A stretch of DNA of 64,000 nucleotides, taken from the NCBI RefSeq assembly GCF_009026145.1, contig NZ_WBUE01000001.1, positions 62,001 through 126,000 on the forward strand. The letters are read 5' to 3'. Shown in pieces: positions 17,763 through 25,696 of this stretch. A model generated the notes under the pieces. It was not told the origin of the DNA. It saw nothing but the letters and a program-made list of their open reading frames with translations, and made no database searches. How positions within the stretch are numbered: position 1 is the stretch's first letter; each line of letters begins with the position of its first letter. The DNA comes from Hyphomicrobium sp. Lineage in GTDB: Bacteria > Pseudomonadota > Alphaproteobacteria > Rhizobiales > Hyphomicrobiaceae. The translations under genes were made by a program, and so were the position numbers.

Positions 17763-18521
17763 CTACTTCACCTTCTCGGTGCGCGCGCCGCGCTTCGTAC
17801 CCCTGGCTCGGGCCGCGGGCTCCGCTACGACTGACGCCGTCTGCCCGAAGAGGATCTTCTTCGCCTCCTCGGACATCCTCGCCTCCGCGTTGACCTTCTT
17901 CGCCAGCTCGTAGGCGCGGCGCACAGCAGGCCTTGCCGCGATCGCTGCGAACCAGCGCTTCAGATGCGGGAAATCGTCGAGGTTCTGGCGCTGCCGCTCG
18001 TAAGGGACAATCCACGGGTAGCAGGCCATGTCGGCGATCGAATACTCCCCGGCGACGAACTCGCGGTCGGCGAGGCGCCGGTTGAGCGCGCCGTAGAGCC
18101 GGTTCGTCTCCTTCACGTAGCGGTCCACGGCGTAGGGAATCTGCTCCGGCGCATACTGCACGAAGTGATGGTTCTGACCTGCCATGGGCCCCAGCCCCGC
18201 GACCTGCCAGAACAGCCACTGCATAACCTCGGCGCGGCCGCGCACGTCGAGGGGCAGGAAGCGCCCGGATTTCTCCGCGAGGTATTGGAGAATAGCGCCC
18301 GATTCAAAGACGCTGATCGGTGCACCGCCGTCAACCGGCGCGTTATCGACGATAGCCGGGATACGGTTGTTGGGCGCGTAGCGCAAGAATTCCGGATTGA
18401 ACTGCTCGCCCTTGCCGATGTTCACCGGAATGAGGCGATAGAGCAGGGCGGTTTCCTCGAGGAAGATCGTGATCTTGTGCCCGTTGGGCGTGGTCCAATA
18501 GTAGAGGTCGATCATCGCCAT
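17763..18521 (-). CDS. Glutathione S-transferase family protein (YfcG/Nu-class-like)
   Basis: Thioredoxin-fold plus all-alpha GST of 252 residues. The N-terminus LYYWTTPNGHKITIFLEE matches the Nu-class enzymes YfcG and YghU, which use Thr and Asn near residues 10-13 and act as glutathione-dependent disulfide reductases. FESGAILQYLAEKSG is the glutathione gamma-glutamyl site. The last 30 residues are basic and low in complexity. Substrate unknown. Confidence 0.9.
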   Translation of the reverse strand: MAMIDLYYWTTPNGHKITIFLEETALLYRLIPVNIGKGEQFNPEFLRYAPNNRIPAIVDNAPVDGGAPISVFESGAILQYLAEKSGRFLPLDVRGRAEVMQWLFWQVAGLGPMAGQNHHFVQYAPEQIPYAVDRYVKETNRLYGALNRRLADREFVAGEYSIADMACYPWIVPYERQRQNLDDFPHLKRWFAAIAARPAVRRAYELAKKVNAEARMSEEAKKILFGQTASVVAEPAARARGTKRGARTEKVK

Positions 18522-18704
18522 CTCGAAGTGCTCGGGGTTCGCGGCAGCGCCCGCTTACTATCTATTGACTGCCGCCCCAGCTCGCGACTGGAGCAAAAGG
18601 TCTCAGCGTGCAGCGGCAACGCGAGCGTCTCACGCCGCCCTTGACGCCGGCGCCCCGACTCCCGACGATGCGCCCGCATAGAGCCGATCCGCGCGGAGCT
18701 TTGC

Positions 18705-18923
18705 ATGCTGGTCGTTGAGAAAAATGGCCGGACGACCGTCGTCTCGGGATGGCGGGCATGGCTGCTGGCCTTTGGCGTGGTACTGGGGGCCGTCGCAACG
18801 CTCGTCATCCTTGGTTTTGTCTTTCTCGGCATCGCCCTCACCATCGGTGCGGTGCTGCTTGTCGCCGTGCCGGCCATAATTATCCTGGCAGTTTTCGGGT
18901 CGTTGTTCAGTCGCCGCCCCTAG
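18705..18923 (+). CDS. Small membrane protein, 72 aa
   Basis: A short cytoplasmic start (MLVVEKNGRTTVVSGWR) is followed by two hydrophobic segments (about residues 18-40 and 44-66) and a basic end SRRP. A GGAG ribosome site lies 8 nt upstream of the ATG. I do not recognise a family. The size and topology suggest an inner-membrane protein. It stands alone between a divergent GST gene and a broken gene. Confidence 0.6.
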   Translation: MLVVEKNGRTTVVSGWRAWLLAFGVVLGAVATLVILGFVFLGIALTIGAVLLVAVPAIIILAVFGSLFSRRP

Positions 18924-19016
18924 CCCGTTGCCGGCGGCGTTGTCCATGTCGAACGCTCCCGTTTTTGGGGTTGCAGACGCGGTGTATGCTCGCCCCCTTC
19001 ATAAGGGGATTGAGGC

Positions 19017-19657
19017 ATGCAGCGCGTATTATTCATCTTGCTGTTTGCCACCTGTGCGGCGCTTTCCGCCCCCACGGCCGGGCGCCGAGGACTGCACCGG
19101 AAACGTGCTGTTCGACGAGCCTTTCCAGACGCTTGACGCCTCGTGGGGCCCGGCCAGTGACAACATCCCGGCCAGCGAGGGCAAGGCGACGCTCAAGCCC
19201 GGCATCAACAACTTCTATTGGGCGTGGAACACCGCTTTCAGCCTGCCAGAAGGCGAATTGTGTGCCGACGTCACCCAGGCGAGCGATACGGAGGATCCGA
19301 GACTTCGACCGCCGGCCTGATGTCTTGGGTGAAGGACAACGCCAACTTCTACATGCTTCTGATCGACCCCAGCGGCGAATACGGGGTGGGTAGATATCTC
19401 GATGGCAAGTGGGCGCCAAAAACCCGTTGCCGAGCACCGCATCCCCCGACCTGCGCACCGGCAACGGCGAGACGAACAGCTTGGCGGTGCGCTTCGCAGG
19501 ATCGACGGTGACAATCGTCATCAACGGCAGCGAGCAGGCCAGTCTGCAGATGCAGGCGCCTGAAGGCGCGACCTGCGTCGCCATCTATGCACAGTCGGCG
19601 AAGGATTCCTCAGACACCTGGGAGTTCGCCAAGCTGCGCGTGAGCGACCTCAAATAG
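19017..19657 (+). pseudogene. Frameshifted secreted protein gene (concanavalin-like fold likely)
   Basis: A coherent protein can be read only by changing frame three times. A signal peptide (MQRVLFILLFATCAALSAPT) reads from 19017. The next part (CTGNVLFDEPFQTLDASWGP, NNFYWAWNTAFSLPEGELCA) is in another frame, with the switch near 19065-19085. SWVKDNANFYMLLIDPSGEY returns to the first frame, switch near 19290. The last part (LAVRFAGSTVTIVINGSEQA to the stop at 19657) is in the third frame, switch at the run of five As near 19420. The reconstructed product resembles beta-sandwich (LamG/DUF1080-like) secreted proteins. It is either a real pseudogene or a patch of base-call errors. Confidence 0.75.
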
Positions 19658-19741
19658 GATCGCAGGCTGCCCGAAAGAGTTCTGGCGCCGGACCCGCGGG
19701 GATCCGGCGCCAGCGAAGGCTGGGGAAGGGAACGTGCCAGC

Positions 19742-21079
19742 CTAATCGTGGAACTGCTCGCCGTGCAGCGCCAAGTCGAGCCCTTCCTGCTCTTGCTCCT
19801 TGGTCACGCGCAGGCCGATCGTGAACTTGATCAGCAACAGGACGATCAAGCTGACCACGCCGCACCAGGCGATGGTGACGCCAACGCCGTACAGCTGGGT
19901 GATGACCTGATCGGGATTGCCGTCGAGCAAGCCCTTCTTCCCAGCGCCACCGATGGACTCCATGGCGAACACGCCGGTGAGCAAGGCGCCGAGGATGCCG
20001 CCCATGCCGTGCACCCCCCACACGTCGAGAGCATCGTCGTAGCCGAACATGCGCTTGAAGCCGGTGACGCCCCAGTAGCAGATGATGCCGGCGGCAAGTC
20101 CGATGATCAGCGCGGCGTTGACCGAGACGAAGCCGCAGGCCGGGGTGATGGCGACGAGGCCGGCGACAGCGCCCGACACCGCACCGAGCAGGCTCGGCTT
20201 GCCCTTGAACAGCCACTCCGTCAGTGTCCACGACACCACCGCCGCGGCGGTTGCAAGGTGCGTGTTGATCATGGTGATGCCGGTGCCGACACCCGCACTC
20301 AGCACCGAGCCGACGTTGAAGCCGAACCAGCCGACCCATAGCAGCGAGCCGCCGATCATCGTCAACGCGAGGTTATGCGGCACCATTTCGGCGGTTCCGG
20401 CGCCAGTGCGCTTGCCGATGATGATGGCGGCGAGCAGACCGGCGACGGCCGAGTTGATGTGCACCACGGTGCCACCGGCGAAGTCGAGCACGCCGGCCGC
20501 CGAAAGGAAGCCGCCGGGACCCCAGACCATGTGGGCGACGGGCGCATAGACGAGCACCACCCACAGCGACACGAAGATCATCGCCGCCGAGAATTTCATG
20601 CGATCGGCCGGACCGCCGAGCGCAATAACCGGCGTGATGATGGCGAAGGTGAGCTGGAACATCACGAACACGAACTCGGGGATCGTGGGCGTGAGCGGAC
20701 CAGGTGTGCCCGGCTCGATACCGGCGAGCATCACCTTCGAGAAGCCACCAAAGAACGGGTTGCCCTCGGTGAAGGCCAGCGTGTAGCCGACCGCGATCCA
20801 GATCACCGACAGGATGCCGGCGGCGAACACGCACTGCATGAGCACGGAGAGCGCGTTCTTCTTGCGCACCATGCCGGCGTAGAACAGCGCCAGGCCAGGA
20901 ACGAGCATGGCCAGCACGAGCACCGACGAGGTCAGCATCCACGCCGTGTCGCCGGTGTCGATGGCCGGCGGTGGTGGTGCCGCGGCGGCGTCCTGAGCCA
21001 GCGCCGTGGCGCAGCCCGCTATTACGAGACCGACGCTGACCAGCGCGGCCTCGGCACATCTTCTTAGCCGAGATTGCAT
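19742..21079 (-). CDS. amtB: Ammonium transporter AmtB
   Basis: Trimeric ammonium channel of the Amt/Mep/Rh family, 445 residues, with a cleavable signal peptide and about eleven membrane helices. DTAWMLTSSVLVLAMLVPGL starts the first core helix; the pore histidines lie in PVAHMVWGPGG and DVWGVHGMGG. The ATG at 21079 has a GGGGG ribosome site and gives the signal peptide MQSRLRRCAEAALVSVGLV. No glnK is adjacent, which is unusual because glnK-amtB are normally paired. A sigma-54 promoter lies upstream. Confidence 0.95.
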   Translation of the reverse strand: MQSRLRRCAEAALVSVGLVIAGCATALAQDAAAAPPPPAIDTGDTAWMLTSSVLVLAMLVPGLALFYAGMVRKKNALSVLMQCVFAAGILSVIWIAVGYTLAFTEGNPFFGGFSKVMLAGIEPGTPGPLTPTIPEFVFVMFQLTFAIITPVIALGGPADRMKFSAAMIFVSLWVVLVYAPVAHMVWGPGGFLSAAGVLDFAGGTVVHINSAVAGLLAAIIIGKRTGAGTAEMVPHNLALTMIGGSLLWVGWFGFNVGSVLSAGVGTGITMINTHLATAAAVVSWTLTEWLFKGKPSLLGAVSGAVAGLVAITPACGFVSVNAALIIGLAAGIICYWGVTGFKRMFGYDDALDVWGVHGMGGILGALLTGVFAMESIGGAGKKGLLDGNPDQVITQLYGVGVTIAWCGVVSLIVLLLIKFTIGLRVTKEQEQEGLDLALHGEQFHD

Positions 21080-21150
21080 ACATACCCCCGAGTTGATGAG
21101 ACGGCCTCCCTGCGTTTCTTTTCCCGACAAGAAAGACCATTTCTGCGAGG

Positions 21151-21165
21151 GCAAGTTCTATGCCA
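21151..21165 (-). promoter_or_regulatory. Sigma-54 promoter of amtB
   Basis: On the minus strand TGGCAT-AGAAC-TTGC matches the -24/-12 consensus TGGCAC-N5-TTGC, with both invariant GG and GC and the right spacing. It lies about 72 nt upstream of the amtB start. NtrC/sigma-54 control of ammonium transporter genes is well established in proteobacteria. Confidence 0.75.
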
Positions 21166-21173
21166 GGGCTACA

Positions 21174-21223
21174 AGCCTGATTTCGCGGGATTTCAGGCTC
21201 AACAATCGGGCAGCGGCGCCCGA
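21174..21223. promoter_or_regulatory. Inverted repeats upstream of the amtB promoter
   Basis: Two perfect inverted repeats: AGCCTGA-N12-TCAGGCT (21174-21199) and TCGGGC-N6-GCCCGA (21206-21223). They lie just upstream of the sigma-54 promoter, where an NtrC enhancer would be expected. They do not match the enteric NtrC site well, so the assignment is tentative. Confidence 0.35.
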
Positions 21224-21286
21224 TAACCCGGCATTTGCCTAAGCCACGGGCAGCTCGGATTGGGCAGCAATTGGGCGAGAGGGAAA

Positions 21287-21363
21287 TGGTGACCCCGACA
21301 GGATTTGAACCTGTGACCCTCAGATTAGGAATCTGATGCTCTATCCAACTGAGCTACGGGGCC
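21287..21363 (-). tRNA. tRNA-Arg (anticodon CCT)
   Basis: Complete cloverleaf on the minus strand, 77 nt including an encoded CCA. The acceptor stem GGCCCCG pairs with CGGGGTC with one G-U pair. The D-arm is GTAGCTCAGTTGGATAGAGC, the anticodon stem TCAGA/TCTGA encloses loop TTCCTAA (anticodon CCT, reads AGG), and the T-loop is TTCAAAT. Confidence 0.95.
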
Positions 21364-21435
21364 GAGGAGCGAGCATCGCTAGGTACTCCGCGCGCAGCGG
21401 CGAGGCAACGAGGTAAGTGCGGCGTGCCAGTGGCG

Positions 21436-21467
21436 ACAAAAAAGTAAGCCCGGCCGAAGCCGGGCTT
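21436..21467 (-). terminator. Orphan rho-independent terminator (minus strand)
   Basis: Perfect 9-bp stem AAGCCCGGC / GCCGGGCTT with a 4-nt loop, followed on the minus strand by ACTTTTTTGT. No minus-strand gene ends here: the next gene at higher coordinates is on the plus strand. It may end an unannotated small RNA transcribed from about 21470-21590, or insulate the tRNA gene downstream. Confidence 0.65.
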
Positions 21468-21481
21468 AAAGAGGAATTCGG

Positions 21482-21544
21482 ATGCGCAGCTACAACGCCG
21501 TGGCAAGAAAATTACGTGCAGCCGGCAGTCCTGGTTCCGTCTAA
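21482..21544 (+). CDS. Possible 20-aa micro-ORF
   Basis: ATG at 21482 encodes MRSYNAVARKLRAAGSPGSV and then stops. A ribosome site (AGAGGA) ends 6 nt upstream. It sits between the orphan terminator and the RTX gene. Basic, amphipathic composition. Such a short frame can occur by chance; the well-placed ribosome site is the only support. Confidence 0.25.
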   Translation: MRSYNAVARKLRAAGSPGSV

Positions 21545-21734
21545 ACACGGTTAATGGCCGAAGTCTGTCACTCCCGCAAGCCAGCCGATGCAACTGTCAG
21601 CGGCGCTGCGCAAGAATCTTTCCCTAGCTTCCGCTTTGAAGCTCGCCATGCGTGTGGGGAGACGCTCAGCAAATCTATGGTTGCAAATTGGCAGGACTTC
21701 CGCCTATGCGGAATGGTTGATGCTGGGAGGTGCC

Positions 21735-23261
21735 ATGCCGCGCGTGCGCATCGAGTGGGTGCCGGTGCAGATGTATGGCCTCGGACACCTCGGGTTCGAC
21801 CATCTGCAGCTCGTCTTCGAGCCGGGCGAGGGTGGCGATAGCGCGCAAGACGACTGGTTCGTCATGGAGGGTGTGCGCGAGGCTACCAGCGATGGCACCT
21901 TCCTCGGCATCGAAGGCGCCGATGGCCGTACGACCCTCGCCGTCGCCAATCTCGCCGCGCGCGCCGACCTCACCAGCAAAATCGGCACGCCCGAGCATCG
22001 TGGCAGCCGCGCGCTGCCCTACGCGGGCGATGAGTTTCGCGCATGGGAGACGATGGCGAGCTACGCGCGCGACATCGAAGCGGAAGACTATCCCTACATC
22101 GCCCTCGGACTGCCCGGCTCGCCGACGCCGACCATCAACTCGTCCTCGGCGATCGCCTCCCTCGTCCACTACTCGGGACTCGACCCGACGCGGACGCTGC
22201 CCCACGGAATACATCTGTCACCGGGGACATCCACGCTACTCGGCACCAGCGGCGATGACCGGTTGCGCGTCGAGCACGGCTTTACGACGCTGGTGGGCGG
22301 ACGCGGCGATGACTCGTTCGCCGGCAGCTCGAAACCGGGGCAGATCGAAAAGTTCTACGGCGGCGAAGGCGACGACATCTTCCGCTGGTCGCCGGGCTTC
22401 AACATCGTCCACGGCGGCCAGCCGCAGCTCCGCTACGCCGCCGACGGCACCGACGTCATAGACTATTCGGGCGCCGGGGAGGTGACCATCACCTTCAACC
22501 GGCACTGGGTTCCGCACAGGTCGCCGAGCTTCGTGGCGGAGTTCGAATCGGGGCTCGACCACCTCTACTCGATCGAACGCGTCCAGTGGAATGCCAAGAG
22601 TGACCGCATCGTGCTCGGCAAAGGAATCGACTTGCTCGAGGACGACATGGTGCTGCAGCCGAGCGCGCAATTGGATGGCGCCGGCGTGCACGCGGCCACC
22701 ATCGTCGCCCACGACATGGCAACGATCGGCGATGTCTCCAGTGGGAATGGCGGCAACAACCGCATCGTCGGAACGTGCGTGGACGATGTGATCGATGCCA
22801 AGGCTGGCGACGACACGCTCTATGGCGGGGAAGGGAACGATGCGCTCCTTGGAGGCGTCGGTAGCGATGGATACGTCTACCTGCCGGGCGATGGCTATGA
22901 CGTCATCGTCGACATCGCGAGCGATAGCGACGTCGATGAGCTGGTGCTGGGCGGCGGACTCGGTCCAGGCGACGTCGCAGTGCTCCGCACCGGCGATGGC
23001 GATTTGCTGCTTGCGGTCCCTGGCGGCTCCATCCTCGTCAGCGGCTTCTTCTTAGCGCCCGGTGTTGGGATTGAGCGGGTGGTGTTCGACAGCGCGCCAG
23101 CCGCCTGGACACGCGATGATCTCGAGCTGCGCGCTGTCGATGCGCCGCCTCCCATCCCGCCCGATAGCGAGGCCGCCCTAGTATCCCTTTGGCCCGCGGC
23201 TCTCGACATGGCGAGGGGGTCCGCGGAACCTTTCGAACCTTACGTGTTCGGCTTGTTCTGA
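21735..23261 (+). CDS. RTX-repeat calcium-binding protein, probably type I secreted
   Basis: Protein of 508 residues with scattered RTX nonapeptides: VGGRGDDSF (about residue 186), YGGEGDDIF (about 208), AKAGDDTLYGGEGNDALLGG (about 353-372). RTX repeats bind calcium after export. The N-terminal 170 residues (YGLGHLGFDHLQLVFEPGEG, GTPEHRGSRALP, GLPGSPTPTINSSSAIASL) form a separate domain I know from other RTX proteins but cannot name. No signal peptide, as expected for type I export. The ATG at 21735 has a perfect GGGAGG site 5 nt upstream; an earlier start at 21588 lacks one. No type I exporter genes are adjacent. Confidence 0.85.
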   Translation: MPRVRIEWVPVQMYGLGHLGFDHLQLVFEPGEGGDSAQDDWFVMEGVREATSDGTFLGIEGADGRTTLAVANLAARADLTSKIGTPEHRGSRALPYAGDEFRAWETMASYARDIEAEDYPYIALGLPGSPTPTINSSSAIASLVHYSGLDPTRTLPHGIHLSPGTSTLLGTSGDDRLRVEHGFTTLVGGRGDDSFAGSSKPGQIEKFYGGEGDDIFRWSPGFNIVHGGQPQLRYAADGTDVIDYSGAGEVTITFNRHWVPHRSPSFVAEFESGLDHLYSIERVQWNAKSDRIVLGKGIDLLEDDMVLQPSAQLDGAGVHAATIVAHDMATIGDVSSGNGGNNRIVGTCVDDVIDAKAGDDTLYGGEGNDALLGGVGSDGYVYLPGDGYDVIVDIASDSDVDELVLGGGLGPGDVAVLRTGDGDLLLAVPGGSILVSGFFLAPGVGIERVVFDSAPAAWTRDDLELRAVDAPPPIPPDSEAALVSLWPAALDMARGSAEPFEPYVFGLF

Positions 23262-23310
23262 GGGAGATTTCCGCATCGATTGCCCTTATGCTGAGCGGGG
23301 GACTTCGTCG

Positions 23311-24273
23311 ATGCGTCTTGCATCCCGCTTCACTCTGCCTACCGCCGCCGTTGCGGCGCTCGCCGTCGTTGTTGGCGTTGCCGCCGCGACGGCGCAGCAG
23401 GACCTCGGCGGCGAGCCGTCCTGCACCCTGCAGGCCGGTCCGACGCGCTCGGTTGTGCGCGTGATCGATGCCGAAACCGTGCTGCTCGACGACCATCAGG
23501 AGGTGCGCCTTATCGGTGCACTGGCGCCACGCTCGCCCGACCTCAGTCCAAGCGCGCAGCCGTGGCCGCCGGAGGACGCGGCCATCGCTGCATTGCGCGC
23601 GCTCGTCCTCGGCCGCAGCATTTCGCTCGCGACGTCCGGGCGAGCACGCGACCGCTATGGGCGCAGGCTCGCGCATCTCTTCGTCGAGCGCGACGGCGAG
23701 CGCATGTGGGTGCAGGGCGAGATGCTCGCTGCCGGGCACGCACGCGTCTACGGCCTGCCGGGCAGCTATGCCTGCATGCGCGAGTTGCTTGCCCACGAGG
23801 TCGTAGCGCGCGAGGCCGGCAGCGGGCTGTGGGCGAGCGCCGCCTACGCCGTGCGTTCCGCCCGGCGCTCGCGCGAGCTGATGCGGCGGCGCAATTCCTA
23901 CGAGATCGTCGCCGGCAACATCGTCAAGGTGGCTATGACGAAGGCACGGACCTACATCAATTTCGGCCGCGACTGGCGTCGCGACTTCACGGCCGGCATC
24001 GAGGCGCGGGTGCTGCGCGCGCATCCTGAATGGGCCAAGCAGCTCGCCGCCCTCGAGGGCAAGCGCGTCGAGGTGCGCGGCTGGATTCAGTACCGCAACG
24101 GGCCCTATATCGATATTGAGGATCCGAGCCAGATCGCTCCCGTCGACGAGCGACTGCCGGGGCGTTCGCCACCCTCGTCCGGCGCCATGACCAGCAGCGA
24201 TCGTGACATGCCGCCGCCCCCCGAAAAAGAACAGCGCCTGGCACCGAGGGTACCAGGCGCTGTTGATCTTTAG
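23311..24273 (+). CDS. Secreted thermonuclease family protein
   Basis: Staphylococcal-nuclease-like (SNase) protein of 320 residues with an N-terminal signal peptide (about residues 1-29). The SNase domain covers roughly residues 45-185: VVRVIDAETVLLDDHQEVRL, RARDRYGRRLAHLFV and YACMRELLAHEVVAREAGSG, with the catalytic-type Arg/Asp/Glu region partly recognisable. A second region (ARTYINFGRDWRRDFT, EVRGWIQYRNGPYIDIEDP) looks like an OB-type nucleic-acid-binding fold. It follows the RTX gene by 49 nt and converges on carD; the carD terminator lies inside its last codons. Confidence 0.85.
   Translation: MRLASRFTLPTAAVAALAVVVGVAAATAQQDLGGEPSCTLQAGPTRSVVRVIDAETVLLDDHQEVRLIGALAPRSPDLSPSAQPWPPEDAAIAALRALVLGRSISLATSGRARDRYGRRLAHLFVERDGERMWVQGEMLAAGHARVYGLPGSYACMRELLAHEVVAREAGSGLWASAAYAVRSARRSRELMRRRNSYEIVAGNIVKVAMTKARTYINFGRDWRRDFTAGIEARVLRAHPEWAKQLAALEGKRVEVRGWIQYRNGPYIDIEDPSQIAPVDERLPGRSPPSSGAMTSSDRDMPPPPEKEQRLAPRVPGAVDL
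24224..24264 (-). terminator. carD terminator inside the nuclease gene end
   Basis: Perfect 12-bp stem AACAGCGCCTGG / CCAGGCGCTGTT with an 11-nt loop. On the minus strand it is followed by TCTTTTTCGG. It lies 24 nt past the carD stop and within the final codons of the convergent nuclease gene, so the same bases code for protein and terminate the opposite transcript. Confidence 0.75.
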
Positions 24274-24287
24274 GTGCGCCGCCTTTA

Positions 24288-25262
24288 TCAGGCGGCGCGC
24301 GTCTCTGCGTCACCGCCATCGGCCTCGGCGGCAAGTCGGCGCCCACGCGCGCTCTTGGCCAGCACGTCGGTGATGCGCTGCACGGCACCGCGCTCGTCGA
24401 GCTTCTCGACAGCGGCGATTTCGCGCGCCATGCGATCGAGCGCGTCCTCGTAGAGCTGACGCTCGGAGTAGGACTGCTCGGGCTGCGCCTCGGAGCGATA
24501 GAGATCGCGCACCACCTCGGCGATTGACACGAGATCGCCGGAGTTGATCTTGGCGACGTACTCCTGCGCGCGGCGGCTCCACATCGTGCGCTTGACGCGC
24601 GCGCGGCCTTTGAGGATCTCCATCGCCTTCTTGACGACAGGCTCCTCAGACAGCTTGCGCATGCCGACGCTCGCCAGCTTGCCGGTGGGCACGCGCAGCG
24701 TCAGCTTCTCCTTCTCGAAGTTGATCACGAACAGCTCGAGAGCCATGCCCGCGATTTCCTGCTCCTCGATGCCGATGATGCGGCCGACACCGTGCGCCGG
24801 GTAGACGATGAACTCGCTGGCCTTGAAGCCGTGGCGCTGATTGACCGGCTTCTTCTGCGCAGTCATGAGCTGACGCGCGGCGGCGGCCTTCTCGGCGACC
24901 GCTTTCGGCGTCATCTGCTGCTGAGAAACCGGCGCCGTGATCTTCTGGCCGGACGGCTTCACCGCGGCGGCAACGGCACGCATGGGCGCAGCCGCGGCAG
25001 GCTTGGCTGCCACAGTCTTATGGGCCACTTTGACGGCCGGCTTCGCCACATGCTTGACGGGCGCAGCGGTTCCTGCTGTCTTCGCAACGGGCTTCTTGCC
25101 CCTCGTGGGCAGATGCCCCTTGGCAACTGGCTTCTTCGCGACAAGCTTCGCTTCCGAGCGGCCCGGCTTTTTCGCAGCAGTTAGGTTGCGGCCAACCTTC
25201 TTTGCGCCGGCAGTCGTGGACTTCGCCGAACGGGCGGCGGGCGCCTTTTTCTTCTCAGCCAT
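24288..25262 (-). CDS. carD: CarD-family transcription regulator with histone-H1-like N-terminal tail
   Basis: RNA-polymerase-binding factor that stabilises open promoter complexes. The CarD/CdnL/TRCF domain and its DNA-binding helical half cover residues 146 to about 310 (FIVYPAHGVGRIIGIEEQEI, MWSRRAQEYVAKINSGDLVS, SERQLYEDALDRMAREIAAV). The first 145 residues are almost only Lys, Ala, Pro and Val with AAKKP/VAKKP-type repeats, as in histone H1 or bacterial H1-like proteins. Total 324 residues, while many alphaproteobacterial CarD proteins are about 170. The start follows from the MAEKKK N-terminus with upstream ribosome-site-like purines. Confidence 0.93.
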   Translation of the reverse strand: MAEKKKAPAARSAKSTTAGAKKVGRNLTAAKKPGRSEAKLVAKKPVAKGHLPTRGKKPVAKTAGTAAPVKHVAKPAVKVAHKTVAAKPAAAAPMRAVAAAVKPSGQKITAPVSQQQMTPKAVAEKAAAARQLMTAQKKPVNQRHGFKASEFIVYPAHGVGRIIGIEEQEIAGMALELFVINFEKEKLTLRVPTGKLASVGMRKLSEEPVVKKAMEILKGRARVKRTMWSRRAQEYVAKINSGDLVSIAEVVRDLYRSEAQPEQSYSERQLYEDALDRMAREIAAVEKLDERGAVQRITDVLAKSARGRRLAAEADGGDAETRAA

Positions 25263-25696
25263 AGGGGTCGTCTCACTTTCTCGTCGGATTTATGAGCCGT
25301 ACTCGCAGCGATGCACGTCGGCCCGGCACGTCAGCGTCATCGCTGCCGCTCCGAGCTCATATCCATATGGTGGATCGGTCTCGCGGTGGGGAGCGGGCGC
25401 CGGTCCGGTCTTGTGCTCTGAAATGATCAAAACCGCTTCCTGATCGGACCAGAAGGCAGGTCCGATCATTGCCAAGACGGCAAAGCGGATGCTCTTTGTT
25501 CGCTCCTGTTCCGACTCTGTACCCGGTTTTTGGCATCATCTAAAAACAGCATAACATAAAGTTCATTGAAAATGAAGGGCGGCCCGTCGGCACGGTGTGG
25601 CGCCCCTTACTCGTCAGGCCCGAATCCTAAGCATTCTGAAAAGGGTGCGAAAAGGTTGCGCATTTTGCCGCAACAACCCGAAGATGCGCCCCTCGC
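25263..25696. other. Intergenic region between fdxA and carD
   Basis: About 430 bp between two minus-strand genes. It has an AT-rich stretch (25530-25580) that may hold the carD promoter region or end of another transcript, and a probable fdxA terminator near 25650. I see no gene with coding character. Confidence 0.5.
25650..25674 (-). terminator. Probable fdxA terminator
   Basis: Stem GTTGCG / CGCAAC with an 8-nt loop, followed on the minus strand by CTTTTCG, 23 nt past the fdxA stop. Short stem and short T-run, so only moderately convincing. Confidence 0.5.

Larger units (their letters stand above)
21364..21734. other. Intergenic region between tRNA-Arg and the RTX gene
   Basis: About 370 bp. 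It contains the orphan minus-strand terminator and the micro-ORF listed separately. The rest is less GC-rich than the neighbouring genes. An open frame runs in from 21588 in phase with the RTX gene, but its translated sequence does not look like part of the protein. Confidence 0.5.

Noticed and set aside
21588-21734. N-terminal extension of the RTX protein
   Set aside because: Lacks a ribosome site and reads as Arg/Leu-rich filler; the ATG at 21735 has a perfect site.
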